Positions 8,369 through 15,615 of a stretch of DNA of 25,644 nt are shown here, piece after piece. How positions within the stretch are numbered: position 1 is the first letter of the stretch; each line of letters opens with the position of its first letter. The DNA lies in NCBI GenBank assembly GCA_964619885.1, contig CAZUGA010000056.1:1-25644 (forward strand). Direction: 5' to 3'. This stretch comes from CAZUGA01 sp964619885 (GTDB lineage: Bacteria; Pseudomonadota; Gammaproteobacteria; Methylococcales; UBA1147). The notes beneath the pieces were generated by a model. The model made no database searches, had not been told where the DNA came from, and saw nothing but the letters and a program-made list of their open reading frames with translations. Position numbers and translations under genes: made by a program.

Positions 8369-9052
8369 TCAATAGCGAAGACTAAGTCTTCTAAGCAATT
8401 CGATTCGCCATAGCCAAATCGAAAGGATCAGCAATGCGGAGCTGGCCTGAATCCAACCTGGCGATCCAATAATCATAAAGTCATATAGACCGTGTAGGAT
8501 TATCGCGATAAGCAGACCATAAATTGCAGCGGGGAAAATCTTCCGTTGTTCTATCCAGGCTCTGCCGCAATGATAACCCCATACTGAAGCAAACATGGCG
8601 TGAACCAGTGGGCTTGCGAGCCCTCGGGCTAGCATTTCCCGTGAATTCATAAATTGCGCATAGTGGAAATTCTCATAGCAGGCAAAGCCCAAGCTGATAA
8701 ATGAAGCATAAATAATGCCATCGATCACTTCATCGAAATGTTTAAATTTCAGAACGATCAACCAAAACGGGAGAAATTTTGCGCCTTCTTCTATAACGCC
8801 GATTACGCAAAGTGAATATAAAAGCAATCCGGCTCGATTATGTTGTCCCAACTCGAAGGCATCGTATCGTAGACCGACGATGTCAAGCGCAGAGTATGCT
8901 AATTGACCGAGTAAACCCGAAAAGCAGCCCAATAAAAATGCGATGAGCAGATAAAGTATCGGCTCGGGTTGATGCCGGTCATGATAATAATGATAGCCAG
9001 CCCAAAGAAACCCCGGGATTACAATGGCGAGTAGGATGACGCTTTGAGTCAT
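8369..9052 (-). CDS. PrsW-family intramembrane metalloprotease
   Basis: A polytopic membrane protein of 227 residues with about seven hydrophobic segments. It carries the PrsW signatures: EEGAK (88-92) in a membrane helix, FDEVIDGIIYASF (106-118), YENFHY (126-131), a conserved histidine in SPLVHAMF (His151) and HGLYD (187-191). In Bacillus subtilis, PrsW performs the first cut of the anti-sigma factor RsiW. The family is distantly related to the CPBP/Rce1 proteases. No sigma/anti-sigma pair is adjacent, so the substrate here is unknown. It is divergent from the FAH-family gene and convergent with the gene at 7191. The ATG at 9052 lacks a strong ribosome-binding site. Confidence 0.88.
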   Translation of the reverse strand: MTQSVILLAIVIPGFLWAGYHYYHDRHQPEPILYLLIAFLLGCFSGLLGQLAYSALDIVGLRYDAFELGQHNRAGLLLYSLCVIGVIEEGAKFLPFWLIVLKFKHFDEVIDGIIYASFISLGFACYENFHYAQFMNSREMLARGLASPLVHAMFASVWGYHCGRAWIEQRKIFPAAIYGLLIAIILHGLYDFMIIGSPGWIQASSALLILSIWLWRIELLRRLSLRY

Positions 9053-9164
9053 AGCCGCTGTTGTGGATCAAAGATTAGCATTTCTCATGCTGTTTTTGTG
9101 TTCGAAGGGTTTAACAAAAAAGTATAGTATAGGGATCTACACTACGATCGGTGTCCGAGATCAC

Positions 9165-9196
9165 GATCGATAGTCTATAAAAATTTCCTATCGATC
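9165..9196. promoter_or_regulatory. Inverted repeat, candidate operator upstream of the FAH-family gene
   Basis: A perfect 9-bp inverted repeat, GATCGATAG (9165-9173) and CTATCGATC (9188-9196), separated by an AT-rich 14-base spacer; centre-to-centre distance is 23 bp, about two helical turns. It is 47 bases upstream of the ATG at 9244 and within the divergent region shared with prsW. Related GATCG words also occur at about 9144-9150. The arrangement looks like a dimeric regulator site; no regulator can be named. Confidence 0.5.
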
Positions 9197-9243
9197 TATC
9201 CCCTATTGATACAATTTCATTTTTTCAATTTTTAAGCGACGTC

Positions 9244-10116
9244 ATGAAACTTGTTACTTTTACCAAAGACAATCAATCTCGCGTTGGCGTGGTGGTCGAT
9301 GACATGGTAGTGGATTCCGCAGGAGACGAATCAATCCCAAGTAATATGGTGGAATTTTTACGCGGTGGAATTTCTGTGATCGATAAAATGTCCGCGCTGA
9401 TCGACCGGGGAGACGCTCGAGTGTCTATGCAGAATGTAAAGTTGGAGGCCCCGGTTCCAAATCCGTCAAAATATCTGGCGGTAAGTTTGAACTACGGGGA
9501 TCACATTAACGAGACTGGCATGGCGAAACCGGAATTCCCCACTTTTTTCAATAAACAAACTTCTTGTGTGGTTGGCCCTGGAGTGGCGATTCACCGTCCC
9601 AATGTTTCCGAAAAGCTTGACTACGAAGGTGAGTTAGCCGTGGTTATAGGCAAGCGATGCAGGCACGTTCCGCAGGATCAGGCGGGCAAAGTTATTGCGG
9701 GGTATATGGTGGCGAATGATGTATCCGTTCGCGATTGGCAATTTCGCTCCCCGACCTTTACTTTGGGTAAGTCTTTCGACACACACGGCCCTACCGGTCC
9801 GTGGATCGTTAGCGCGGATGAGATTCAAGATCCGCATGATCTAAAAGTGCAGACCTGGGTCAACGATGATCGTAGACAGTGTTTTAATACGGCAGACATG
9901 ATATTCAATTGTTATGAATTGATCGCCTATTTGAGTACCGTGATGACCCTGGAGCCAGGTGATCTAATTGCGACGGGCACAGGCGCTGGTGTTGGTGTAA
10001 AGATGAAACCGCGTGGCTACATGAAACCGGGCGACCGGGTGCGCATAGAAATCGGTGGGATCGGTGAGCTATCGAATCCGGTTATAGCTGAACCCGAGAA
10101 TACGGCAAACTATTAG
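9244..10116 (+). CDS. Fumarylacetoacetate hydrolase (FAH) family protein
   Basis: A 290-residue enzyme of the FAH superfamily, which cleaves or decarboxylates acylpyruvate-type and related substrates using a divalent metal. It has the short N-terminal domain (MKLVTFTKDNQSRVGVV), the core entry KYLAVSLNYGDH (77-88), metal ligands in YEGELAVVIG (Glu128, Glu130) and NDVSVRDWQ (Asp159), and the conserved lysine in TLGKSFDTHGPTGPW (Lys176). The C-terminal GDLIATGTGAGVG and KPGDRVRIEI blocks are typical. The sequence resembles proteins annotated as ureidoglycolate lyase or 2-keto-4-pentenoate hydratase-like enzymes, but substrate cannot be assigned from sequence. It stands alone, with no aromatic or purine catabolic genes beside it. 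No Shine-Dalgarno is visible. Confidence 0.9.
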   Translation: MKLVTFTKDNQSRVGVVVDDMVVDSAGDESIPSNMVEFLRGGISVIDKMSALIDRGDARVSMQNVKLEAPVPNPSKYLAVSLNYGDHINETGMAKPEFPTFFNKQTSCVVGPGVAIHRPNVSEKLDYEGELAVVIGKRCRHVPQDQAGKVIAGYMVANDVSVRDWQFRSPTFTLGKSFDTHGPTGPWIVSADEIQDPHDLKVQTWVNDDRRQCFNTADMIFNCYELIAYLSTVMTLEPGDLIATGTGAGVGVKMKPRGYMKPGDRVRIEIGGIGELSNPVIAEPENTANY

Positions 10117-10223
10117 GAATAATTCTCTATGTTGTTAGCCGGCTTGTAGATAGGTCAAATACCATATTATATTTATCTAGAGTCTCGCAAATGAAGACAC
10201 TAAAAGGCTGTTAATTTATACTA

Positions 10224-11261
10224 ATGTTGCAACGATATAAAAATGCGATGGAAATGGAATTAGAAACGCAGCTCCAGAAATATTTGACAACGCAGGATAC
10301 GATCCCATCCGAACGGTGTATTGTCTATAGTTTGGACAGGCTTGGGTTTTTCGCCGAGATTAATCTGATGCTAGCAGTCCTGGCCTATTGTTTTTCTAAT
10401 AATATTCGGTTTTTCCTGTGTGACCGTAATTGGAATCACAGCGTGAAAGATGGCTGGCATGATTACTTTCGTTCTTTGCAAGTGACTAGCTTATCTATAG
10501 ACAATGCCGATCCTAAGATACGTTTAAAATGGCAAGTTGCGCGATGCTTCGCGCCGATGAGCCGCATTTCCAACGGTATTATCAATGGTTCCTTTGCCGG
10601 GGTTGAGGTCAAAAGTTTGAGTTTGACCCATGAAATATTGGAATCGCGTTTTTCTCAGGTATCAACCGAAGACGGTTTGATTCGCTTTGTTGATCTACAG
10701 AGCGCGTTCGCCCAGCTGCTATTCAGATTTTCACCTAAGATAATGGAGCGGGTTATGACCCGCGTTAAGTCTCTAGATTTGATGGATCGTCGATACCTAA
10801 GTGTACATATTCGCCGTGGCGATAAAATATTGGAAAATCCTCGAATCGAATCGGCTAAATTTATTGATTGTATTGAGGCCTTGGGGATTGAATACGATGC
10901 AATATTTGTGGCGAGCGACGATTTTCGGGCGGTAGAGGAAATTCGAAGGGCGCGTCCCGATTGGGATGTTAAAACTTTGGTTTTACCCAGCAAGACCGGG
11001 CATGATCAACCGACCTTTAATAAATTGTCCAAACAGGAAAAGCTCGAAGAAACCCTGTTGTTGTTAACCGAAGTGTATTTGCATTGCCAAGCGGATTATT
11101 TTCTGGGCAGTATTTCTAGCAATGTGTCTCGGTTCATCGCGCTTAACCGAGCCGACGGTAAATCAACCATCAGCATGGATCACCCGGCAGGGAGCAATGT
11201 CGAACCCTATTTCAGCTTTTGGAACAATAATCATAAGGCGGTTCAGGCAGAAGCGGCTTGA
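10224..11261 (+). CDS. GT23/NodZ-like alpha-1,6-fucosyltransferase-like protein
   Basis: A 345-residue protein with no signal peptide or membrane segment. It carries the donor-binding motif of alpha-1,6/alpha-1,2/O-fucosyltransferases, YLSVHIRRGDK (191-201), comparable to HVRRTDK of human FUT8 and NodZ. Downstream comes an acidic pair in IFVASDD (227-233), like the ATDD of FUT8, and then CQADYFLGSISSNVSRF (288-304), matching the QADFLVCTFSSQVCR region that closes the GDP-fucose site. The order and spacing fit a GT23-type GT-B fold; this is inference from motifs, and the acceptor is unknown. There are no nod, O-antigen or fucose-synthesis genes nearby. The start is uncertain: ATG 10224 has a TATACT-like word just before it and a later ATG is possible. 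Confidence 0.72.
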   Translation: MLQRYKNAMEMELETQLQKYLTTQDTIPSERCIVYSLDRLGFFAEINLMLAVLAYCFSNNIRFFLCDRNWNHSVKDGWHDYFRSLQVTSLSIDNADPKIRLKWQVARCFAPMSRISNGIINGSFAGVEVKSLSLTHEILESRFSQVSTEDGLIRFVDLQSAFAQLLFRFSPKIMERVMTRVKSLDLMDRRYLSVHIRRGDKILENPRIESAKFIDCIEALGIEYDAIFVASDDFRAVEEIRRARPDWDVKTLVLPSKTGHDQPTFNKLSKQEKLEETLLLLTEVYLHCQADYFLGSISSNVSRFIALNRADGKSTISMDHPAGSNVEPYFSFWNNNHKAVQAEAA

Positions 11262-11285
11262 ACCGCTAATAACCGATTATTTTTT
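11252..11285 (+). terminator. Possible intrinsic terminator after the fucosyltransferase-like gene
   Basis: A 5-bp stem AGCGG/CCGCT (11252-11256 with 11263-11267) overlaps the stop codon. It is followed by a second short stem AATAA/TTATT that runs into six T residues ending at 11285. Each stem is short, so efficiency is doubtful. The rest of the spacer to 11473 shows nothing I can support. Confidence 0.35.
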
Positions 11286-11473
11286 GTGAGAAATAGTGAT
11301 GAGCCGTTGGATCGCGACTTTACATGTGTTTAGTCATGGAATGATCGTTTACGACGCTAATCTAATTTATGACGGGTCCAGAGGTAGATTTCTATTGCGT
11401 CTTGTTCGGCCACTACCAAATTATCAGTTAAACCACCCCGACGCATTCTATCCCATGCAAAGCATCAATCACG

Positions 11474-12076
11474 CTAACGGCATTTTTTCCAGATTAAGCT
11501 GCGGTTGTTGGCTGGCATCTCGCAGTCTTCGCTGAGCAACATTCCGGCATTTTCTGCGAGTTGATTGATTGCTTCGAAATCCCTGATGCCACTATTGGGG
11601 TCGCGGTCTTTGAGCCAAATGTCAAATTGTGCATTACTTGAACTGGTGTAGTGCCCCAAATAATTGAAAGGGCCGTACAATATTAATAGTCCGTTGAGCT
11701 TCAAGTTTTTTTCGACACCACTAAAAAACTTCTCGACCATCTTCCACGACATAATGTGAACGGCATTGGCTGAAAAAATATAATCCGCTCGGAAGGCGGG
11801 CCATGGTTTTTGCGCAACGTCGAGTTCCAACGGTGGCTTTAGATTGGAGAGATCGGCATCAGTTTGCCAAGCGCTTATTCCCGCTAGGTTTTCTTCTCTA
11901 TCAGTGGGTTGCCAAATAATATGGGGTAGATGTTCTGAGAAATATACAGCGTGTTGACCGGTGCCGCTGCCAATCTCCAGAACCAATCCTGGCTCGATGA
12001 AACTACGTTTGAGGATGTTTAAAATAGGGTCTTTGTTATTGTCGCATGCCGGCGCGTAAGGTTTATGATTTTGCAT
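11474..12076 (-). CDS. DUF938 SAM-dependent methyltransferase-like protein
   Basis: A class-I methyltransferase-fold protein of unknown substrate. The ATG at 12076 is chosen because it gives 200 residues, the usual DUF938 size, and starts with the family-like MQNHKPYAPACDNNKDPIL; the open frame extends 39 codons further upstream without conserved sequence. Motif I is VLEIGSGTGQHAVYFSEHLP. WQPTDREEN and the later ADYIFSANAVHIMSW are characteristic of the family. The C-terminal half includes LILYGPFNYLGHYTSSSNAQFD and a final substrate-region segment, RDPNSGIRDFEAINQLAENAG. It follows yajQ after 34 bases and is likely co-transcribed with it. Confidence 0.88.
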   Translation of the reverse strand: MQNHKPYAPACDNNKDPILNILKRSFIEPGLVLEIGSGTGQHAVYFSEHLPHIIWQPTDREENLAGISAWQTDADLSNLKPPLELDVAQKPWPAFRADYIFSANAVHIMSWKMVEKFFSGVEKNLKLNGLLILYGPFNYLGHYTSSSNAQFDIWLKDRDPNSGIRDFEAINQLAENAGMLLSEDCEMPANNRSLIWKKCR

Positions 12077-12110
12077 AGGGAGTATTCCATTCCGTCCTTG
12101 AATCGTAATG

Positions 12111-12593
12111 TCAATCTCTAAAATTGTTAAATTGTAGGGGTAACTCCAGTTTTTCATCGCGGAGCAGTGCCATAACCTTTTGCAAATCGTCACGTTTCTT
12201 TCCGGTCACGCGTACTTTGTCGCCCTGAATTGCGGACTGTACTTTGAGCTTGCTGTCCTTAATCCGCTTGACGATTTTTTTGGCAAGTGGTGTTTCCAGG
12301 CCATGGCGCAATGTGCCTTGTTGGTGAACCTGTTTGCCAGATGTCGTCGGCTCGTCTACGTCCAGGCATAAGATGTCTATGTTTCGTTTAGCCAATTTAT
12401 TTTGCAGTATGTCTAACATCTGTTGTAGCTGAAATTCAGCTTCAGCTTGAAGCGTTATGACGTTATCGTTCAGGCCGAAACGCGCCCCGGTATTCTTAAA
12501 ATCGAATCGTGTAGAGACTTCACGATTAGCTTGGTCGACGGCATTGGCCGCTTCGTGCATGTCTACTTCGGAAACAATGTCGAAAGATGGCAT
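12111..12593 (-). CDS. yajQ: YajQ family nucleotide-binding protein
   Basis: A 160-residue DUF520/YajQ protein with two ferredoxin-like domains. The YajQ-like protein of Xanthomonas binds cyclic di-GMP and influences transcription; the E. coli protein binds nucleotides or RNA. The sequence opens with PSFDIVSEVDMHEAANAVDQ and contains STRFDFKNT and the C-terminal KVQSAIQGDKVRVTGKKRDDLQ, all hallmark blocks. The ATG at 12593 is preferred over the GTG at 12602, because GGAG (12602-12605) lies eight bases upstream of the ATG but would overlap the GTG. It lies 97 bases after djlA and 34 bases before the DUF938 gene, all on the minus strand. Confidence 0.94.
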   Translation of the reverse strand: MPSFDIVSEVDMHEAANAVDQANREVSTRFDFKNTGARFGLNDNVITLQAEAEFQLQQMLDILQNKLAKRNIDILCLDVDEPTTSGKQVHQQGTLRHGLETPLAKKIVKRIKDSKLKVQSAIQGDKVRVTGKKRDDLQKVMALLRDEKLELPLQFNNFRD

Positions 12594-12690
12594 ATCGCTC
12601 ACTCCGGACGGTTAAAAGGGTTAATAAAGTTGATAGAAATGATGGGCGGGATGTTATCACAACAAAACAACGCGGGTTGCTTGTATCGCG

Positions 12691-13509
12691 TTATTTAAAA
12701 CCTCTTTTGTCCCGAACCAATTCATAGGCCTTGCGTATTTTCTGGGTTTTTTCGGTTGCGAGCTTTAGCATTTCTTCGGGCAGCCCCTTCGCGACGAGTT
12801 TGTCGGGGTGGTGCTGACTCATAAGGCGCCGGTAAGAAGATTTTATCTCTTTATCCGTAGCATTCGGTGTTAATCCTAAAACCGCATACGCGTCTTGAAT
12901 ATCGGGTTGTCTGACGGTGCCGGTTCGTCTGGACCGTCCCGATGATTGTCCGGAGTCGGTAAATCGTTGTTGCGCCTGCAAGATTGCTTTGAGACTTTCA
13001 TATTCGAATTGGGAAAATCGCAACTTATCGCAAATATGCAGCAGCATATTTTCTTCGCTTGAATCCATTCGACCGTCAGCGAAGGCGGCCTGGAGCTGAA
13101 TTTCTATGAACATTCGAATCAGGGTTGTGCGTCGATGGCATTCCGCTCTAAATTGGTTCAACGTCTCGTCTAATGGAAAGGATGGGCTCTTACCTTCGTT
13201 GAACAACCGCTGGGCGGTCTGGCGCAATTGATCTGAAAGTTCCATGTTTTTCATGACGGCGTTGGCCAGAGCGATTTCTTCGCGTGAGACTTTGCCGTCC
13301 GCTTTGGCGATGTGCCCCATGACCGAGAATGTCGCGGTAAAAAATGCCATCTGTACACGGCGCTGATTCCCCAGTTGGAATTCCGGGTCATCGACCCCTT
13401 CTACGCCCCTATCAAATTGATGGCCCAACGATGTTCCCAGGATTGCCCCCAACGGACCGCCGAGCATAAAACCGAATGCTCCGCCAAATACCTTACCTAG
13501 CCAACTCAT
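12691..13509 (-). CDS. djlA: DnaJ-like membrane co-chaperone DjlA
   Basis: A type-III J-domain protein of 272 residues that stimulates DnaK ATPase at the inner membrane. It has the glycine-rich single N-terminal membrane helix (about 6-29, GGAFGFMLGGPLGAILGTSLG), a central TerB-like helical domain (about 55-185; ADGKVSREE and ADGRMDSSEE are the repeated acidic loops), a Ser/Gln/Arg linker (185-203) and a C-terminal J domain (204-272) with the essential HPD at 234-236. Length matches E. coli DjlA (271). Divergent from purC across 196 bases; yajQ follows on the same strand. Confidence 0.95.
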   Translation of the reverse strand: MSWLGKVFGGAFGFMLGGPLGAILGTSLGHQFDRGVEGVDDPEFQLGNQRRVQMAFFTATFSVMGHIAKADGKVSREEIALANAVMKNMELSDQLRQTAQRLFNEGKSPSFPLDETLNQFRAECHRRTTLIRMFIEIQLQAAFADGRMDSSEENMLLHICDKLRFSQFEYESLKAILQAQQRFTDSGQSSGRSRRTGTVRQPDIQDAYAVLGLTPNATDKEIKSSYRRLMSQHHPDKLVAKGLPEEMLKLATEKTQKIRKAYELVRDKRGFK

Positions 13510-13705
13510 GAGATTCCCCTGTTATTAGGAATGGCAGCAGAATTAGAAATTTTCTATTCATACGCCATCGATCTTGTGAAAGTATAACGGCAATGTAATC
13601 TCAATATTATTGTGGTTTGATCCGCCAAATATCGAGATGGGTACCTTGCAAATTAGGAGTCAAGCCTACATGATTCTGTTTTTCGATTATAGTGAGCAAC
13701 GCTGA

Positions 13706-14596
13706 ATGACCAGTCCATATGCATTGTACGATACATCGTTGGTAAGTTTGCATCGTCGCGCCCGGGGAAAGGTTCGCGACATTTATGACGTGGATGAAAA
13801 TACGATGCTGATCGTAACAACCGACCGTATTTCTGCGTTTGATGTAATACTACCCAACCCTATTCCGGGCAAAGGCCGGGTTTTGACGGCGGTTTCGAAT
13901 TTTTGGTTCAGCAGGATGCGGCATGTAATCCCCAATCATCTCTGTGATTTGAATTTGGAGCAGGTTATTTCCAATCGCGGGGATCTTGAGCAAGTTCAAG
14001 GTCGTGGGATTATTGTCAAAAAATTGCACCCATTACCCGTTGAAGCGATTGTTCGAGGTTATCTAATTGGATCCGGATGGAAAGACTATCAAAGTGGCGG
14101 AAGCATATCCGGTATCGCATTGCCCAAGGGCCTGAAACAGGCTGAAAAACTACCCAACATCCTCTACACGCCATCGACTAAGGCAGAATTGGGTGAACAC
14201 GACGAATCCATTAGCTTTGAAGAATCTGTCGCGTTAATCGGTTTTGAAATTGCCGAATTGGTTCGTGAAACCAGTCTTCGCTTGTACACGGAAGCGGCCA
14301 CCTATGCTTTGGATCGGGGCATTATTATTGCGGATACGAAATTTGAATTTGGGTTGGATGATGACGGCACTTTATACCTGATTGATGAAGTGCTTACACC
14401 TGATTCGTCGCGGTTTTGGCCCGCGGATCAATATCAGATCGGAACCAGCCCACCCAGTTTTGATAAACAGTTTATCCGCGATTATTTGGAAACATTGGAT
14501 TGGGATAAAACCGAACCGGGGCCGACGCTGCCGGATGATATCGTGGAGAAAAGTGCGGAGAAATATCGGGAAGCCGAGCGGCGGTTGATCGAGTGA
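13706..14596 (+). CDS. purC: Phosphoribosylaminoimidazole-succinocarboxamide synthase (PurC)
   Basis: ATP-dependent joining of aspartate to CAIR to form SAICAR in purine synthesis. At 296 residues it belongs to the longer, yeast-like PurC form rather than the roughly 237-residue E. coli form. Motifs: ARGKVRDIYDV (19-29, nucleotide-binding loop), TTDRISAFDV (38-47), PVEAIVRGYLIGSGWKDY, and the metal/substrate motif LIDEVLTPDSSRFWPADQY. A GAG-containing weak ribosome-binding site precedes the ATG. No PurR-type palindrome is evident upstream. The spacer after it (14597-14709) has no clear terminator. Confidence 0.96.
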   Translation: MTSPYALYDTSLVSLHRRARGKVRDIYDVDENTMLIVTTDRISAFDVILPNPIPGKGRVLTAVSNFWFSRMRHVIPNHLCDLNLEQVISNRGDLEQVQGRGIIVKKLHPLPVEAIVRGYLIGSGWKDYQSGGSISGIALPKGLKQAEKLPNILYTPSTKAELGEHDESISFEESVALIGFEIAELVRETSLRLYTEAATYALDRGIIIADTKFEFGLDDDGTLYLIDEVLTPDSSRFWPADQYQIGTSPPSFDKQFIRDYLETLDWDKTEPGPTLPDDIVEKSAEKYREAERRLIE

Positions 14597-14709
14597 TGAA
14601 ATGAGATACTAAGGGATTGAGTTTATATCGCAATAGGGACTGAATCGCCCCTTATATTCAAAAATGTACTGAAGAAGTTTTCCATTCAACTCTTTTACGG
14701 TCGTTAAAC

Positions 14710-15267
14710 ATGCATATGATGAAAATAGAGAGAGAAAATACTCGTTTAGAAGATGATTTCGTATGCGTTGAACAAGATCAGCAAGCTACCATTATGACTA
14801 CCGGAGGCGGTTTGTTTACCAATAATATTTCGAATTGCATCGGGATGGTAGTCAACAACGGACATAAATACGGAATGCTACATGTAAGCCCGGGGTACGG
14901 GAAAGAAAAAGAATGGATCATTCAATGTATTAAAGATGTAGGTGGTGATATCAATAATACGGAAATTGTAATTGTAGGCGGAAATTCGGGGCATGACGCC
15001 GGGCTCGAGTCCGTTAAAGAAGCGTTGCAAGATTCAGGCACTAGCGCAGCAAACATAATCGATGAAACGCGGAACAAGTGGGTTCCGGATATTAATCGCA
15101 AGTCAGTTGTAAAAGGTAGTAATAAGGTACTTGTAAATGGAATAGCGGTGTGGGCTAGTGACGGAAATTACGTGCTAGCAACCATGGGACGTAGTTTTTA
15201 TCAAAAGGAATCGACTAGTCCTATTCGCAGTCCGCGGCGCAGTAATCGAGGGTGTACGATTGTATAA
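14710..15267 (+). CDS. CheD/CNF1-type glutamine-deamidase-like protein with C-terminal CaaX-like motif
   Basis: A 185-residue soluble protein that I do not recognise by name. Its N-terminal core, Thr37-N-N-I-S-N-Cys43 followed by MLHVSP (His58), has the Thr-x5-Cys and Cys...His arrangement of the CheD/BLF1/CNF1 deamidase fold (as I recall: CheD T21/C27/H44; BLF1 T88/C94/H106; CNF1 C866/H881, spacing 15 as here). The following order also fits CheD: helix KEWIIQCIKDVGG, strand EIVIVGGNSG, helix ESVKEALQDSG, then strands around KVLVNGIAV. That implies deamidation or transglutamination of a protein glutamine; activity is inference. The tail is Arg/Ser-rich (RSPRRSNRG) and ends CTIV (182-185), a CaaX-like box. 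No che genes are near. It looks more AT-rich than purC and has loose spacers on both sides, suggesting accessory origin. ATGs at 14716 and 14719 are alternative starts. Confidence 0.6.
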   Translation: MHMMKIERENTRLEDDFVCVEQDQQATIMTTGGGLFTNNISNCIGMVVNNGHKYGMLHVSPGYGKEKEWIIQCIKDVGGDINNTEIVIVGGNSGHDAGLESVKEALQDSGTSAANIIDETRNKWVPDINRKSVVKGSNKVLVNGIAVWASDGNYVLATMGRSFYQKESTSPIRSPRRSNRGCTIV

Positions 15268-15615
15268 ATTCGCATCGTGTATTTGGATTTAGCTCGGTAA
15301 TTTTAATGTTTGAGGTTGGCAACTAATTGATGTCAGTAATTTTTACATTATCGCACTGATAATGTCGATCGCGACCACGATGGTTAAGTCTATCGCAGGG
15401 TATAAACGTGGATAGATATTGAGTCTATTATTATCACTAGTCGTTGATTCTATTTGTAATCAATTGCTTATCAAACAAATTGGCAACTTTTTGTTTAACT
15501 GACCCGATCAATTAACGATTAATCGAAGTTGGAATGGTACGGAAGGTGCATTTTTTTGCGGATAGCCTATCGGAGGGTTTCCTGTGAATATTTTGATTAT
15601 ATAGGGGCAAGGTAT
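15268..15615 (+). promoter_or_regulatory. AT-rich intergenic region with an 8-bp palindrome
   Basis: This 348-base spacer has no credible gene. It holds a perfect inverted repeat, ACATTATC (15345-15352) and GATAATGT (15358-15365), with a 5-base loop and no downstream T-run on either strand. It is therefore more like an operator or RNA hairpin than a terminator. The 3' end carries GGGGCAAGG just before the likely TTG start of the next gene. No confident promoter was found. Confidence 0.4.

Noticed and set aside
11296..11535. A 79-codon plus-strand frame after the fucosyltransferase-like gene
   Set aside because: Its end overlaps the DUF938 gene antisense and it has no recognisable domain; the spacer is better read as non-coding.
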